From positions 62,001-126,000 of the forward strand of contig CALMRZ010000046.1 of NCBI GenBank assembly GCA_937872225.1: 64,000 nucleotides of DNA, written 5' to 3'. This DNA comes from an uncultured Spirochaetota bacterium. GTDB taxonomy: Bacteria > Spirochaetota > UBA4802 > UBA5550. Below the pieces are notes generated by a model. That model saw nothing but the letters and a program-made list of their open reading frames with translations. It had not been told where the DNA came from and did not search any database. Both the position numbers and the translations under genes were made by a program. Shown piece after piece: positions 28,778 to 37,784 of this stretch. The stretch's first letter is position 1; the number at the start of each line of letters is the position of its first letter.

Positions 28778-29569
28778 TTAACTATCATTTTTTTCACCGG
28801 ACGCTGGCAGGGATCGTTTGACCATGGACGCGTAATTGGTGACAAAGCCGTCGGCGCCGGCTTCGAAAAGCCGCTTCACCTGGTCTTCTGTCATGATATT
28901 TAAGACATACACGTGTATTCCCCTCGCCCGTGCTTCCCCTATCAAACCTGCATTGGCCAGGAAGGACGCGCCGATCATTTCATGGATTATCAACGCGTCA
29001 TCGGAGAACTTCTTCTTGAAGTGCAGAATGCCGGAGCGGTAGAGGGCATAGAAGGCGACAACGCCGCCGAAGGAAAATGCGGTGGCCGTGCCGTCGAAGT
29101 TATTCCGTACTTTTTTCAGATTATATGCATTGAGGGATGAGGTCAGGATCCTGTCCCCCGCGTCCAGGTTTCTGATGATGTCGCAATACTGCTGGATGAG
29201 TTTTGGGTCCTTTTCGGATAGATTGAGATTGAACCGGCAATTGTTCAGCGCTGACAATGTTTCTTCCATCTCAGGGAACAGCCCCTTGATGTCATCGAGC
29301 GCATCGCTGCCGGCTTCGGTGCGGAATAATTCCCTGAGACCATCGCGGGTATAAGAACCGATGCCCCGGGCGGCCAAGTCCCTGTTTTGAAAGACAGCGT
29401 TTGAAAAAAGCACGATTTTGTTGTCTTTTGTTATTGAGACATTTGTCCGAATTGCATCGGAACCAAGGGAGAGTGCGTTTTTCATGTTACGTATGGTGTC
29501 ATGAAAAAGGCCGGGACCGCCGCCGCCGGTAGTGATGATCACAGGTTTGGGCGAAAAAAATTTTTTCAT
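28778..29569 (-). CDS. Glycerophosphodiester phosphodiesterase-like protein, catalytic residues lost
   Basis: A 263-residue TIM-barrel protein of the GDPD family: ITKDNKIVLFSN at the second strand, a mid-region SLNAYNLKKVRN, and the C-terminal ARGIHVYVLNIMTEDQVKRLFEAGADGFVTN, all placed as in true GDPDs. The active-site HRG near residue 13 is TTG, PENT is FHDT, the metal pair ExD is RTN, and the catalytic HD is FS. All acid-base and calcium ligands are replaced, so it cannot act by the known mechanism. A binding or regulatory role is inference. Confidence 0.8.
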   Translation of the reverse strand: MKKFFSPKPVIITTGGGGPGLFHDTIRNMKNALSLGSDAIRTNVSITKDNKIVLFSNAVFQNRDLAARGIGSYTRDGLRELFRTEAGSDALDDIKGLFPEMEETLSALNNCRFNLNLSEKDPKLIQQYCDIIRNLDAGDRILTSSLNAYNLKKVRNNFDGTATAFSFGGVVAFYALYRSGILHFKKKFSDDALIIHEMIGASFLANAGLIGEARARGIHVYVLNIMTEDQVKRLFEAGADGFVTNYASMVKRSLPASGEKNDS

Positions 29570-29806
29570 TATCGATATTCCTTGCTGTCAAGGCATCAAG
29601 TGATTGCGTCCAGATAAATTAAAAGGCACACGTCCAATTTTCATTAATATAACCCGGTAATGATTGAACCTGTAAATGTAAACAAAAATTTTAATATTAC
29701 AGGAAAGACAAATGTCATAAATAATCCAGAAAAATACTGTTGACAAAAAACTATTTCAACTGTTTTTGAAATAAGAATTAAACAGGAAGGTTTTATATAA
29801 AACAGA

Positions 29807-30643
29807 ATGATATCCGACAGTTCTGGCGCAGACAATAACCCCGTAAAAAAGACCACATTCATCAATCGTCTTAAAAAATCATTCAAAAAAAGCAACAATG
29901 ATGTCCTGGAATCATGCGATTATGAAAGCCTTGACCTCCAGCGAAAAGAAATGATACGGGGAATCATCAAACTCCCCGTACTCAATGCCCGGGACATCAT
30001 GATACCCCGCGTAGACGTTTTCGCCGTTGATTCCGAAACCGACCTGAAGCCCCTGGTGAAGACCATGTGCAAAGCCGGCCATTCGCGTGTCCCGGTTTAC
30101 AAGGAAACGATCGATAACATTGTCGGCATACTCTACGTGAAGGACCTTCTCCGGCTCCTCATTGAGACATCGCGGAAAAAATTCCAGCTGAAGAGGGTAA
30201 TCCATGAGCCTTTTTTCGTTCCGGAAACCATGACCCTGGACGAACTGCTGGTGGAATTCAAAATGAGGAAGCTGCACATAGCCGTTGTCGTCGACGAGTA
30301 CGGCGGATTCAGCGGAATCGTGACGCTGGAAGACATCCTCGAAGAGATTGTCGGCGAAATCAATGACGAGTTCGACAGCGTCGAGCTTCCCGAAATCGAA
30401 AAAACCGGAAAGAACACCTACGAGATCGATTCCCGGATGCCGATTGCCGATTTCAACGAAAAACTGGGACTGGCGCTGACCCAGGACGGCTTCGACACCG
30501 TCGGCGGATATGTCTTCGACCTTTTCGGAAAGATCCCCGAGAAAGGCGAGTCCATACGGGACGGGAACATTATTTTTACAATAAAAGAAATAAACGGGAC
30601 CGTAATAAACCGCATCATCGTCACCATAAACAAGTCAAAATAG
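29807..30643 (+). CDS. HlyC/CorC-family CBS-domain protein
   Basis: A 278-residue cytoplasmic protein: two CBS domains (about 60-185; RDIMIPRVDVFAVD and VVVDEYGGFSGIVTLEDILEEIVGEI) and a C-terminal CorC_HlyC domain (about 200-278; DGFDTVGGYVFDLFGKIPEKGE). It lacks the DUF21 membrane domain, so it is the short, soluble form linked to magnesium/cobalt efflux and adenine-nucleotide sensing. Five bases separate it from recO. Confidence 0.92.
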   Translation: MISDSSGADNNPVKKTTFINRLKKSFKKSNNDVLESCDYESLDLQRKEMIRGIIKLPVLNARDIMIPRVDVFAVDSETDLKPLVKTMCKAGHSRVPVYKETIDNIVGILYVKDLLRLLIETSRKKFQLKRVIHEPFFVPETMTLDELLVEFKMRKLHIAVVVDEYGGFSGIVTLEDILEEIVGEINDEFDSVELPEIEKTGKNTYEIDSRMPIADFNEKLGLALTQDGFDTVGGYVFDLFGKIPEKGESIRDGNIIFTIKEINGTVINRIIVTINKSK

Positions 30644-30648
30644 GCAAG

Positions 30649-31416
30649 ATGGAAATCCTCAGGACAACCGGCATCGCCCTTTCGTCCCGGGTATCGGGCG
30701 AGGCCGATGTCGTGTGCACTATTTACACCAGGGATTTCGGGAAAAGAAAGTTCATATTCAAGGGGTTGAAGAAAAGCCGGAAGCGCTCAATGGCGGCCAC
30801 GGAACCCGGGGCCGTTTCCACCCTGCTCTACTATCACCGTGACGAACGGGAATCCTTTATCGTCAATGACGTGACCGTTGAAAAATACTACGCATCCATC
30901 AACGGCGATCTGAAGAAGATAACGAACCTGTATTTCATACTGGAATCGGTTGATAAAACGTGCGGCTACGATATTTCAGACAGTTCGATATTCAACCTGC
31001 TTATGGCCGGCATTGAAGTCCTTTCGAGGACCGATTGCCCGGCGCATCTCGCCACGTTCCTGGTCCTGCGCCTTCTTGGCAAGCACGGCGTCCTTTCTGA
31101 TGCCGAAATCTGCAAACTATGCGGCAGACGCCAGTTTTCAAATTTCACCATGGATGTGGCGGACCTTCGGCCGGTCTGCGGAGCATGCCTGGGGGACAAT
31201 CCGTCAGGTCCGTGGCAGAAAAGCTCACTCCTCCCCGGCGCAATGAGAGAATTCATCCAGAAGTGCATGAACGAAAAATTCGGAAACATCGATTGCGCGG
31301 CTTATGACGAGAAGGATGTGCTGGACCTGCTCTTTGCCATATCGCTCTTCATGGAAAACTACTATCACATGGAGCTCAAGTCTAAGTCCTTCGTGTTTTC
31401 GGAACGGTTCGCCTGA
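30649..31416 (+). CDS. recO: DNA repair protein RecO
   Basis: A 255-residue recombination mediator. The N-terminal OB fold starts with TTGIALSSRVSGEADVVCTIYT, and the C-terminal half carries the zinc site as CKLCG and CGAC. It loads RecA together with RecF and RecR during gap repair. It follows the corC gene directly and is convergent with the kinase gene, with the two stop codons four bases apart. Confidence 0.93.
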   Translation: MEILRTTGIALSSRVSGEADVVCTIYTRDFGKRKFIFKGLKKSRKRSMAATEPGAVSTLLYYHRDERESFIVNDVTVEKYYASINGDLKKITNLYFILESVDKTCGYDISDSSIFNLLMAGIEVLSRTDCPAHLATFLVLRLLGKHGVLSDAEICKLCGRRQFSNFTMDVADLRPVCGACLGDNPSGPWQKSSLLPGAMREFIQKCMNEKFGNIDCAAYDEKDVLDLLFAISLFMENYYHMELKSKSFVFSERFA

Positions 31417-31420
31417 CCGT

Positions 31421-33013
31421 TCATCCCTGCCTGTTGAGCCTGTCGAAAATACCTCTGTTCTTTTTGTAAATGTTCAGAAATTCGGCGAAAAGGGTCTCAT
31501 AGGCGCATGCGTTTTTCCCCGATGGCTCGAAGGCTGCATCGCATTCCACAAGTTCCGGTATATCGTCAAAACATATGTGGCCCAGGCCGACGGACGCTAT
31601 GAGGGCGGCGCCGCGAGCGTTCGCCTGGATCGGATCGCGCACCCTGCGGATGCAGCGGCCGAGTACATCGGCAAAAATGCGGCACCATTCGTCGGATTGC
31701 GCTCCGCCGCCGATGATATTGATCGTGCCGAAGTCCCGGCCGATGAAACGCTCCGTGTACTTCATGCTCCACCTGGTGTTGAACGCCACGCCTTCGAGGA
31801 CGGAACGGATAATGTCGTCCGTGTTGGTGGTCATGGAAAGGTTGAAGAGCACGCCCCGGAGTGATGTGCTGTCCACGGGCGTCCTTTCCCCGTTCAGCCA
31901 GGGCGCGAAGATAAGCCCATTGCTTCCGGCCGGTACCCCCTTCACCGTCTGGTCAAGTCGCTCGTAGGGGTTCCGCGGCCTTTTGGCCCGGTAAAAATGG
32001 CTTTTGTGGAAAATGATGTTGTTGAGGAGAAATGTCAGGGCTCCCCCCGCTATGTCCTGCTCGTTGATGCACTGGTAGCGGCCCGGGATCGCGGACGGCA
32101 GCGACGCGATGCTGTGGAACATGTCGGTTTTTTTGAAAGGAACGGCGCATTCGATCCACGAGGAGGTGCCGATGTACAGGTGGCCGGCGAAATCCCTGAC
32201 CGCACCTGATCCTACAAGGGCCGACTGGTGGTCGGGCGATCCTCCGATGACGCGCACGCCGCCTGGCAGTCCCAGTTCACGGGCTACATCCGGAACAACG
32301 GTGCCGATTACATCGATCGATTTGACCAGCGGGGGAAGCTTTTCTGGGTCGACACCGAAAGCCTTTATCAGCGGCTTTGAATACCTGATGTCATTGATAT
32401 CACGGGTATCGGTCACCCAGAAGAGCATTATGGAATCATGGGTGGCGGCATACTCGCCGGTAAGCTTCAGGTTGAAATAATCCTTGCTCCCCAGGAATTT
32501 GTACGTCTTCTCGTATATCCACGGATATTCATGCTTGGTGAGGAGAACATGGGCGATGTCATCTTTGCCAGACAGCGAAGGACCTCCGCCGGTGACGCTG
32601 GTCCAGCGCAGTGCCTTGTAGAGACCGTACCCCCCGATGGAGGGGAACCCGCAGGCCACTCGGCGGACATACGGGGCGCCGCGGGAATCCATCCAGGTTA
32701 TGGAATTCATAAGGTGGTTGCCGTTGCGGTCTACGGCAACGGTGCTCGAAAAAGTGCTCGAAACGCATATGGCGGCAATGCGTCCCGCCTTGTCCCTGTG
32801 GCGCCCTATCAGACGCCTGGCCGATGCCTTGAAGGCGGTCCACCACTCCCCGGGAGACTGCTCCGCGCCGCCTGTGGGGAGCAGGTACATCGGCGTCGAT
32901 TCGCTTTCAAAATCAAGGATGCGGCCGTGCATGGTTGACAGCGCCACCTTGCACCCTGACGTGCCGTGGTCAACGGCGAGAACATATCTTTCTTTTTTAC
33001 CCCCGGTTGCCAT
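31421..33013 (-). CDS. FGGY-family carbohydrate kinase
   Basis: A 530-residue sugar kinase resembling xylulokinases. It has the N-terminal phosphate motif VDHGTSGCKVAL, the substrate-domain ITWMDSRG, GGSPDHQSALVGSGAVRD, the FAPWLNGERTP block and the ATP-site NIIGGGAQSDEWCRIFADVLG. Which sugar or polyol it uses cannot be read from sequence. Its start is five bases after the stop of the saccharopine-dehydrogenase-like gene. Confidence 0.88.
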   Translation of the reverse strand: MATGGKKERYVLAVDHGTSGCKVALSTMHGRILDFESESTPMYLLPTGGAEQSPGEWWTAFKASARRLIGRHRDKAGRIAAICVSSTFSSTVAVDRNGNHLMNSITWMDSRGAPYVRRVACGFPSIGGYGLYKALRWTSVTGGGPSLSGKDDIAHVLLTKHEYPWIYEKTYKFLGSKDYFNLKLTGEYAATHDSIMLFWVTDTRDINDIRYSKPLIKAFGVDPEKLPPLVKSIDVIGTVVPDVARELGLPGGVRVIGGSPDHQSALVGSGAVRDFAGHLYIGTSSWIECAVPFKKTDMFHSIASLPSAIPGRYQCINEQDIAGGALTFLLNNIIFHKSHFYRAKRPRNPYERLDQTVKGVPAGSNGLIFAPWLNGERTPVDSTSLRGVLFNLSMTTNTDDIIRSVLEGVAFNTRWSMKYTERFIGRDFGTINIIGGGAQSDEWCRIFADVLGRCIRRVRDPIQANARGAALIASVGLGHICFDDIPELVECDAAFEPSGKNACAYETLFAEFLNIYKKNRGIFDRLNRQG

Positions 33014-33018
33014 GCCAT

Positions 33019-34242
33019 TTACATGTTCATTTTTGAGACGTTGCCGTTCCTGTCAAGGCTTTCAATTATAAATCCGCCGAAGGATTCTCCGCCCTCGGTC
33101 TTCCTGTCGAGGTCCATGACCTCGGGCATGAGGGCCAGGAGGTCGTGTGGATCCATGCAGGCCTCGGGCGGCATGACCCCCTTCCCTTCCACCTTGCCGC
33201 GGTGCATAAGAATGGCGCCCATGGCGGCCGGGATGCCGGTGCCTTCGCCGAGGGCCTGGCTCTTTGACGCCATGTGGAAACGGAGTTCCTTGTACTCCCC
33301 GCCTTTCTTTCCCTTGACGACCACCGTACAGCATCCGCGCTGGGCGCCGAAGTTCAATTTCTTGAGAATGCGCTCGCGCTCGCGGAGAATATAGGCCACG
33401 GCGAAGTCATAGGGAGTTACCTGCTGGCCGTTGACCTCCAGCGGTTCCCGGCTGCTGAAGCCGAGACCGCACAGGTCCCTGGTGAGTTCGTAATACTCAT
33501 TGGGAATGACGGAGCCCTTGTTGGTGACACGCCTGGTCTTGATGTAGTTGGGTATCGTCACCTGTTCCGGGTGGGGGTAGGGATACAGGGGAACCTTGCC
33601 GAGGACGGGAAATTCGAAGGTTTCCCTGAGGGCAATCCCGTCCCGTTCGAAGTATTTAACATGCTTCATCTCGCCGTCCAGAAACATGGGGATGTCTATG
33701 GACATGCAATGGAAGCGGTGGCCGATGACGCCTTCTCCCTCTACCTTTTCGCCGCCGTGGGCGTGGAAGATGTCGATTGAATCAGTTTCATCGAGAAGAT
33801 CGGTTGCCGCCAGCTTCGCGATGATGTTGGTCACGCCCGGTGAATTGCCCATGCCGATAAGGGCCGTGACACCGGCTTTCTTGGCTTTTCCATCCATTTG
33901 GAGAATTTCCAGGGTCACATCCACGTCATCACAGACGTCGACGTAGTGTATTCTGTCTTCAATGGCGGCGGCAAGGATAGGTTTCACCGTGCTGTAGAAT
34001 GGTCCGACGCAGTTTAAGACGACGTCGCATCCGGCTATCGCCCTGTGTATGCTTTCCGTGTCATGGGCGTCAAAATGGGTATAGGACACTTTTGAAGAGC
34101 CGATTTGCGACCGTAATTCTTCCGATTTTTTTTTGTTGAAATCACCGATAACAACTTCTGAAAATTCCTGATGAAGGGCCAGTGTCCTCACTGCGATAGA
34201 GCCGACGGCGCCGGCACCGCCTAATACTATAACTTTTGCCAT
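33019..34242 (-). CDS. Saccharopine dehydrogenase-like NAD(P)-binding protein
   Basis: A 407-residue oxidoreductase: the Rossmann motif GGAGAVGS at residues 7-14, and downstream DVVLNCVGPFYSTVKPIL and GMGNSPGVTNIIA, typical of the saccharopine dehydrogenase family including spermidine-linked members. The ATG at 34242 has GAGGTAA upstream. The substrate is unknown; co-transcription with an FGGY kinase suggests a small-molecule catabolic pathway (inference). The promoter contains a palindrome and a TetR gene lies directly upstream. Confidence 0.88.
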   Translation of the reverse strand: MAKVIVLGGAGAVGSIAVRTLALHQEFSEVVIGDFNKKKSEELRSQIGSSKVSYTHFDAHDTESIHRAIAGCDVVLNCVGPFYSTVKPILAAAIEDRIHYVDVCDDVDVTLEILQMDGKAKKAGVTALIGMGNSPGVTNIIAKLAATDLLDETDSIDIFHAHGGEKVEGEGVIGHRFHCMSIDIPMFLDGEMKHVKYFERDGIALRETFEFPVLGKVPLYPYPHPEQVTIPNYIKTRRVTNKGSVIPNEYYELTRDLCGLGFSSREPLEVNGQQVTPYDFAVAYILRERERILKKLNFGAQRGCCTVVVKGKKGGEYKELRFHMASKSQALGEGTGIPAAMGAILMHRGKVEGKGVMPPEACMDPHDLLALMPEVMDLDRKTEGGESFGGFIIESLDRNGNVSKMNM

Positions 34243-34274
34243 CTTATTACCTCGTAAAATAAGAACATATGTTA

Positions 34275-34302
34275 AAATTAACAATTGTTAAGCAAAAGTC
34301 AA
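34275..34302 (-). promoter_or_regulatory. Promoter with TTAACAATTGTTAA operator
   Basis: Minus-strand TTGACT (34302-34297), a 16-base spacer and TAATTT (34280-34275). The perfect 14-base palindrome TTAACAATTGTTAA (34278-34291) overlaps the spacer and the -10 box, the usual place for a repressor. It lies between the TetR gene and the dehydrogenase gene, so self-contained TetR control of the dehydrogenase/kinase pair is likely. Confidence 0.7.
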
Positions 34303-34328
34303 GCGTTTTTTACAAAATAATTTTGGTA

Positions 34329-34964
34329 TCAGGATTTGATATATCCCAGCAGATCATCGACAATCATTTCATACGTATCAACCGGTTTTACGATGACATA
34401 GTCTATCATCCTGCTGTTATATAGAGATATCATGCCATGAAGCATGCTCCAGATTTCAATCATACGACGTTCCGTTTCAGCCGCATTGACGCGTTTCTGT
34501 TTTTTCAGGACGTCGCCGACAGCGGAAACCGCAAGCTCGATTATTTTTTTTGAATAATCCATTTCGATTCCCGCCAGTTCCTCGAGGGGGGTGCCGACGT
34601 AATCATTGTATTTGGGCAGGACCGGCGAAAACATGATCTCATAATAATGGTAATTCTGGATGCCGAAGGTGAGATAGGCCATGATGAATTTCCTGCCCCG
34701 CGCAAGGGGCTCGTCTTTTTCATCGTACACCGATTTCAGCTGCTCATACAGCAGTTTGAAGCCGCGGATCAGGATGTTGATGTATATCTCGTCCTTGCTG
34801 GAAAAATAGTTATAGAGGTTTGTCGCCGACATACTGTTTTTGGAGGCGATCTTCCTCATGGTCATGCGATTGAACCCTTCGGCGTTGATGATTTCAACGG
34901 CTTTGGCTATGATCGATTCCTTGATTTTCTCAATCGTTTTGGCGTCCCGTGCTGTCTTGGTCAT
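34329..34964 (-). CDS. TetR-family transcriptional regulator
   Basis: A 211-residue regulator. The N-terminal helix-turn-helix is intact (IINAEGFNRMTMRKIASKNSMSATNLYNYFSSKDEIY), followed by an all-helical ligand domain. It overlaps the metallopeptidase-like gene upstream by four bases. The palindrome 37 bases downstream, at the dehydrogenase promoter, is its likely operator (inference). Ligand unknown. Confidence 0.92.
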   Translation of the reverse strand: MTKTARDAKTIEKIKESIIAKAVEIINAEGFNRMTMRKIASKNSMSATNLYNYFSSKDEIYINILIRGFKLLYEQLKSVYDEKDEPLARGRKFIMAYLTFGIQNYHYYEIMFSPVLPKYNDYVGTPLEELAGIEMDYSKKIIELAVSAVGDVLKKQKRVNAAETERRMIEIWSMLHGMISLYNSRMIDYVIVKPVDTYEMIVDDLLGYIKS

Positions 34965-35776
34965 TTTTTGCTCCGCGGCGGCGCTTCATATTTCATTTCA
35001 CTTATTCTTCTTTCGATTTTAGCGAGTTTTTTCGTCAGGGCGTCAATGGAACGCTCGATCCTGTCGCGCTCTTCCATCAACGATGAAAGGGCATTGTCGG
35101 ATTTGTTCCGGGGGGAAAATTCAGCCTTGACCATGTCGGGGGTTTTCCCTTCTTCAAAGGCGGCTTCCGCCCGCTCACGGGCCGCCTCGTCCCGGATAGT
35201 AGCGACGGTTTTCATGTTCTCGTAGCCTATCTTCGGGTTGATGTTCATGGCGCTGATCTTCATCAAAAGACGCGCCGTGGTCCGATGCAGGAGGAGCTCA
35301 CGGTCAACGTAATCGTCATAGCACAGGTTCAATTCGTCGCAGAGGGCGTGCGCCTGCTCGAGGAGGCCCCCCAGTTCCTTCATGAGGGTGCCGTTGGCGG
35401 CAAGGTACTTCGATTTGATCTTTCCGGTAAGCTCGATGAAACGGGTGTCCTGCTTGAACACATTGAGGTAGAGCCCCTTCTCCTCAGCCAGGAACAGCAG
35501 CCTGTGGAAAATGTCCCAGAACCGGTTCGTGTGGGCCCGGGACGATACGGGAACGGCCGACTTTGTGTGGTGGATATGATGGGCGAATTCGTGGATCGCG
35601 GTGTAGATAAGCTGGTTTTCATCGGTGAAGTTCTTGTTGTGTATGATTATCTCCCTGCTGTCCGGGTAATACAGCCCGTCGACCTTCTTGCTTGCCTTGC
35701 CGGAAAGTATGACAGAAAAATCCTCCACCTTGCTGTCCAACTGGAGAAGTTTCTCTTTGATCTGGTCCTGGTTCAT
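34961..35776 (-). CDS. HExxH metallopeptidase-like protein
   Basis: A 271-residue soluble protein with AIHEFAHHIHH, a zinc HExxH motif near residue 62, in an otherwise unrecognised sequence. A long charged helical stretch closes the chain (DRIERSIDALTKKLAKIERRI), probably coiled coil. AGGGAG precedes the ATG at 35776, which I chose over a longer frame. The four-base overlap with tetR points to coupled expression. The substrate is unknown. Confidence 0.7.
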   Translation of the reverse strand: MNQDQIKEKLLQLDSKVEDFSVILSGKASKKVDGLYYPDSREIIIHNKNFTDENQLIYTAIHEFAHHIHHTKSAVPVSSRAHTNRFWDIFHRLLFLAEEKGLYLNVFKQDTRFIELTGKIKSKYLAANGTLMKELGGLLEQAHALCDELNLCYDDYVDRELLLHRTTARLLMKISAMNINPKIGYENMKTVATIRDEAARERAEAAFEEGKTPDMVKAEFSPRNKSDNALSSLMEERDRIERSIDALTKKLAKIERRISEMKYEAPPRSKK

Positions 35777-35849
35777 CGTGTCTCCCTGTTCTGATCGTGC
35801 GTCGTGTCCCCTGATTATTGGAAATCGGCGCTGAAGTACCGGCGAATCA

Positions 35850-37568
35850 TCACGTTCTCGGCTGGCGCATATCGTTCTTGTCGCCATGATCGATGGCGCT
35901 CCCGTTTTCCGCGTAATGGCCGAGATAAAAAAGGGCGCGGAATATCCGGTATGTTACCCTGTCGAGCCACCGGATCGCTTCGATCTGCTTCATTGCCGTG
36001 TCCGCATCTAGTTCTCCGGAGGCGGTCCTGACCATTATTTCCTCGCGCTGTTTTTCGCGCAGTTCCTTCATATATTGGGATGTTTTTTCCATTTCGTCGA
36101 CTGACTCCTTTTTTTTGAGCCCTTCGAGCATAATGAGGACCGGCCCGACGTTTTCAGACAGGGTAACCGCGAGATGGTTGAGATGCATGTCGTTATGCAT
36201 GGTAGACAGCTTTTCAAATTCCCAGCAGGCAATGATAAGCTGGTCCACGTGGTCGAGTGCGTGCATGACGGCCATCAGCCTGTTGCTGTAAACCGTGGAA
36301 GCGCCCTTGATTGTTTTGATCTGGCCGAGGAAGCGCCGCGTTTCGTTCAGGGCCTTTCCGACGTCCCTGAGGCGGCTTTTTATGACCGGCGATATCGTCT
36401 CGCTTTCGATCATTACCCTGACCACGTCAATGGACGCAATGGTTATGTCTATGATGGTCCTTCTCACGGTTTCAATGGCTACGGTGGGCACGTTCCTGAT
36501 TGAATTGTCAAGGTATCGTGTAAGGTACGGACCGCGGTCCGGGATAATCCATGCCAGGAATCTGGAAAACACGTCCAGGAACGGCAGGATTATGCATATG
36601 CCCAGAAGGTTGAAGGCGCTGTGAAACCCGGCAAGAGTTATGGTGTTATCCATAACGCCGCAAGTATGGACGATATACTGGATGAAATTAATAAAAAATG
36701 GGAGAATTACAAAGGCAACGATGCCGGTTATTACATTGAACATGATATGCGCCACGGCAGTCCTTTTTGCTGAAGGCGTGGCTCCGAAGGCGGCGAAAGC
36801 GGCAGTTAAGGTCGTGCCTATGTTCTGGCCAATAACCAGTGCCGCACCCTGGGCCAGGTCAATGGTGCCGGTGCTGAGGGCGGCCATGGTTGTGGCGACC
36901 GCCGCGCTCGACGCCTGCATGATCACGGTCATGAGGATGCCCACGCCGACCAGGAGAAGCCTGTTCAGTATGCCCGTGCCGGCAAAATCGCTCAGGTCAA
37001 GGTGCACCGACATGGTTTTCATGCCGGTCTGGAGAACGTCGATGCCGAAAAATATCAGGCCGAAACCGGCAATCACCAGCCCGGAGCTTGCGATGCGGTC
37101 CTTCCCCAAGAGCCTGAGGATGGCGCCGACGCCGACAATGGGGAGCGCCACGGCGCCGAGTTTGAGCTTCATCCCGAGGAGGGAGACGATCCAGCCGGTG
37201 CTGGTCGTGCCGAGATGGGCGCCGAGAATGACGCCCAGCGACTGCCGGAAGGTGATGAGTCCCGCGCTCACAAAGCCGATGGTCGTTATAATCGTCGCAT
37301 GGGAAGACTGCAGCAGGGCGGTGATAAAAGCTCCGGATGTAATGGAAGAAAACGTTCCGCCGGTTAATTTACTGAGGGCGCGCCTGAGCGTATCGCCGGC
37401 CAGCGATTTCATACCTTCGGTCATGAGTATCATGCCGAGGATGAAGAGGCCGATACCGCCGATTAATGATGTTAGCACAATACTGTCCATTTCGATTGAA
37501 AATGAAGGAACCGCACCGCTGAAATCGATAAGATCACTGCTTGCATCAACGTCAATTGCAGCGGACAT
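35850..37568 (-). CDS. Na/Pi-cotransporter-family protein with PhoU-like C-terminus
   Basis: A 572-residue NptA-type symporter. Both inverted repeats carry the QSS-type signature: LLQSSHATIITT (about 88) and IMQASSAAVATTMA (about 217), inside eight to ten membrane helices. The last 200 residues form a cytoplasmic PhoU-like helical domain. It should bring phosphate in with sodium. The start could also be the ATG at 37490. Good Shine-Dalgarno bases are lacking at both. Confidence 0.9.
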   Translation of the reverse strand: MSAAIDVDASSDLIDFSGAVPSFSIEMDSIVLTSLIGGIGLFILGMILMTEGMKSLAGDTLRRALSKLTGGTFSSITSGAFITALLQSSHATIITTIGFVSAGLITFRQSLGVILGAHLGTTSTGWIVSLLGMKLKLGAVALPIVGVGAILRLLGKDRIASSGLVIAGFGLIFFGIDVLQTGMKTMSVHLDLSDFAGTGILNRLLLVGVGILMTVIMQASSAAVATTMAALSTGTIDLAQGAALVIGQNIGTTLTAAFAAFGATPSAKRTAVAHIMFNVITGIVAFVILPFFINFIQYIVHTCGVMDNTITLAGFHSAFNLLGICIILPFLDVFSRFLAWIIPDRGPYLTRYLDNSIRNVPTVAIETVRRTIIDITIASIDVVRVMIESETISPVIKSRLRDVGKALNETRRFLGQIKTIKGASTVYSNRLMAVMHALDHVDQLIIACWEFEKLSTMHNDMHLNHLAVTLSENVGPVLIMLEGLKKKESVDEMEKTSQYMKELREKQREEIMVRTASGELDADTAMKQIEAIRWLDRVTYRIFRALFYLGHYAENGSAIDHGDKNDMRQPRT

Positions 37569-37784
37569 AACAAAATAATTACACAGTCATATTAAATAAA
37601 TGAAAATGATGTTTATTTGCGCAATAACATTATTTGTTGATGACAATTATTTTTTAATTGTGATTGTTGAAGCAATACTTATCATGAAATATTAATTGCA
37701 GTGAAAGCTTCAATCGCTTGTTGAAAATGACGGTGCGGAAAATTTAACATTGACAGGAGATGATGTCTCATCGATCGATATATC

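Noticed and set aside
36640-37578. Plus-strand frame of 312 codons opposite the Na/Pi symporter
   Set aside because: Antisense of a membrane gene, which gives long Met/Pro/Thr-rich frames; the minus strand has both QSS motifs.
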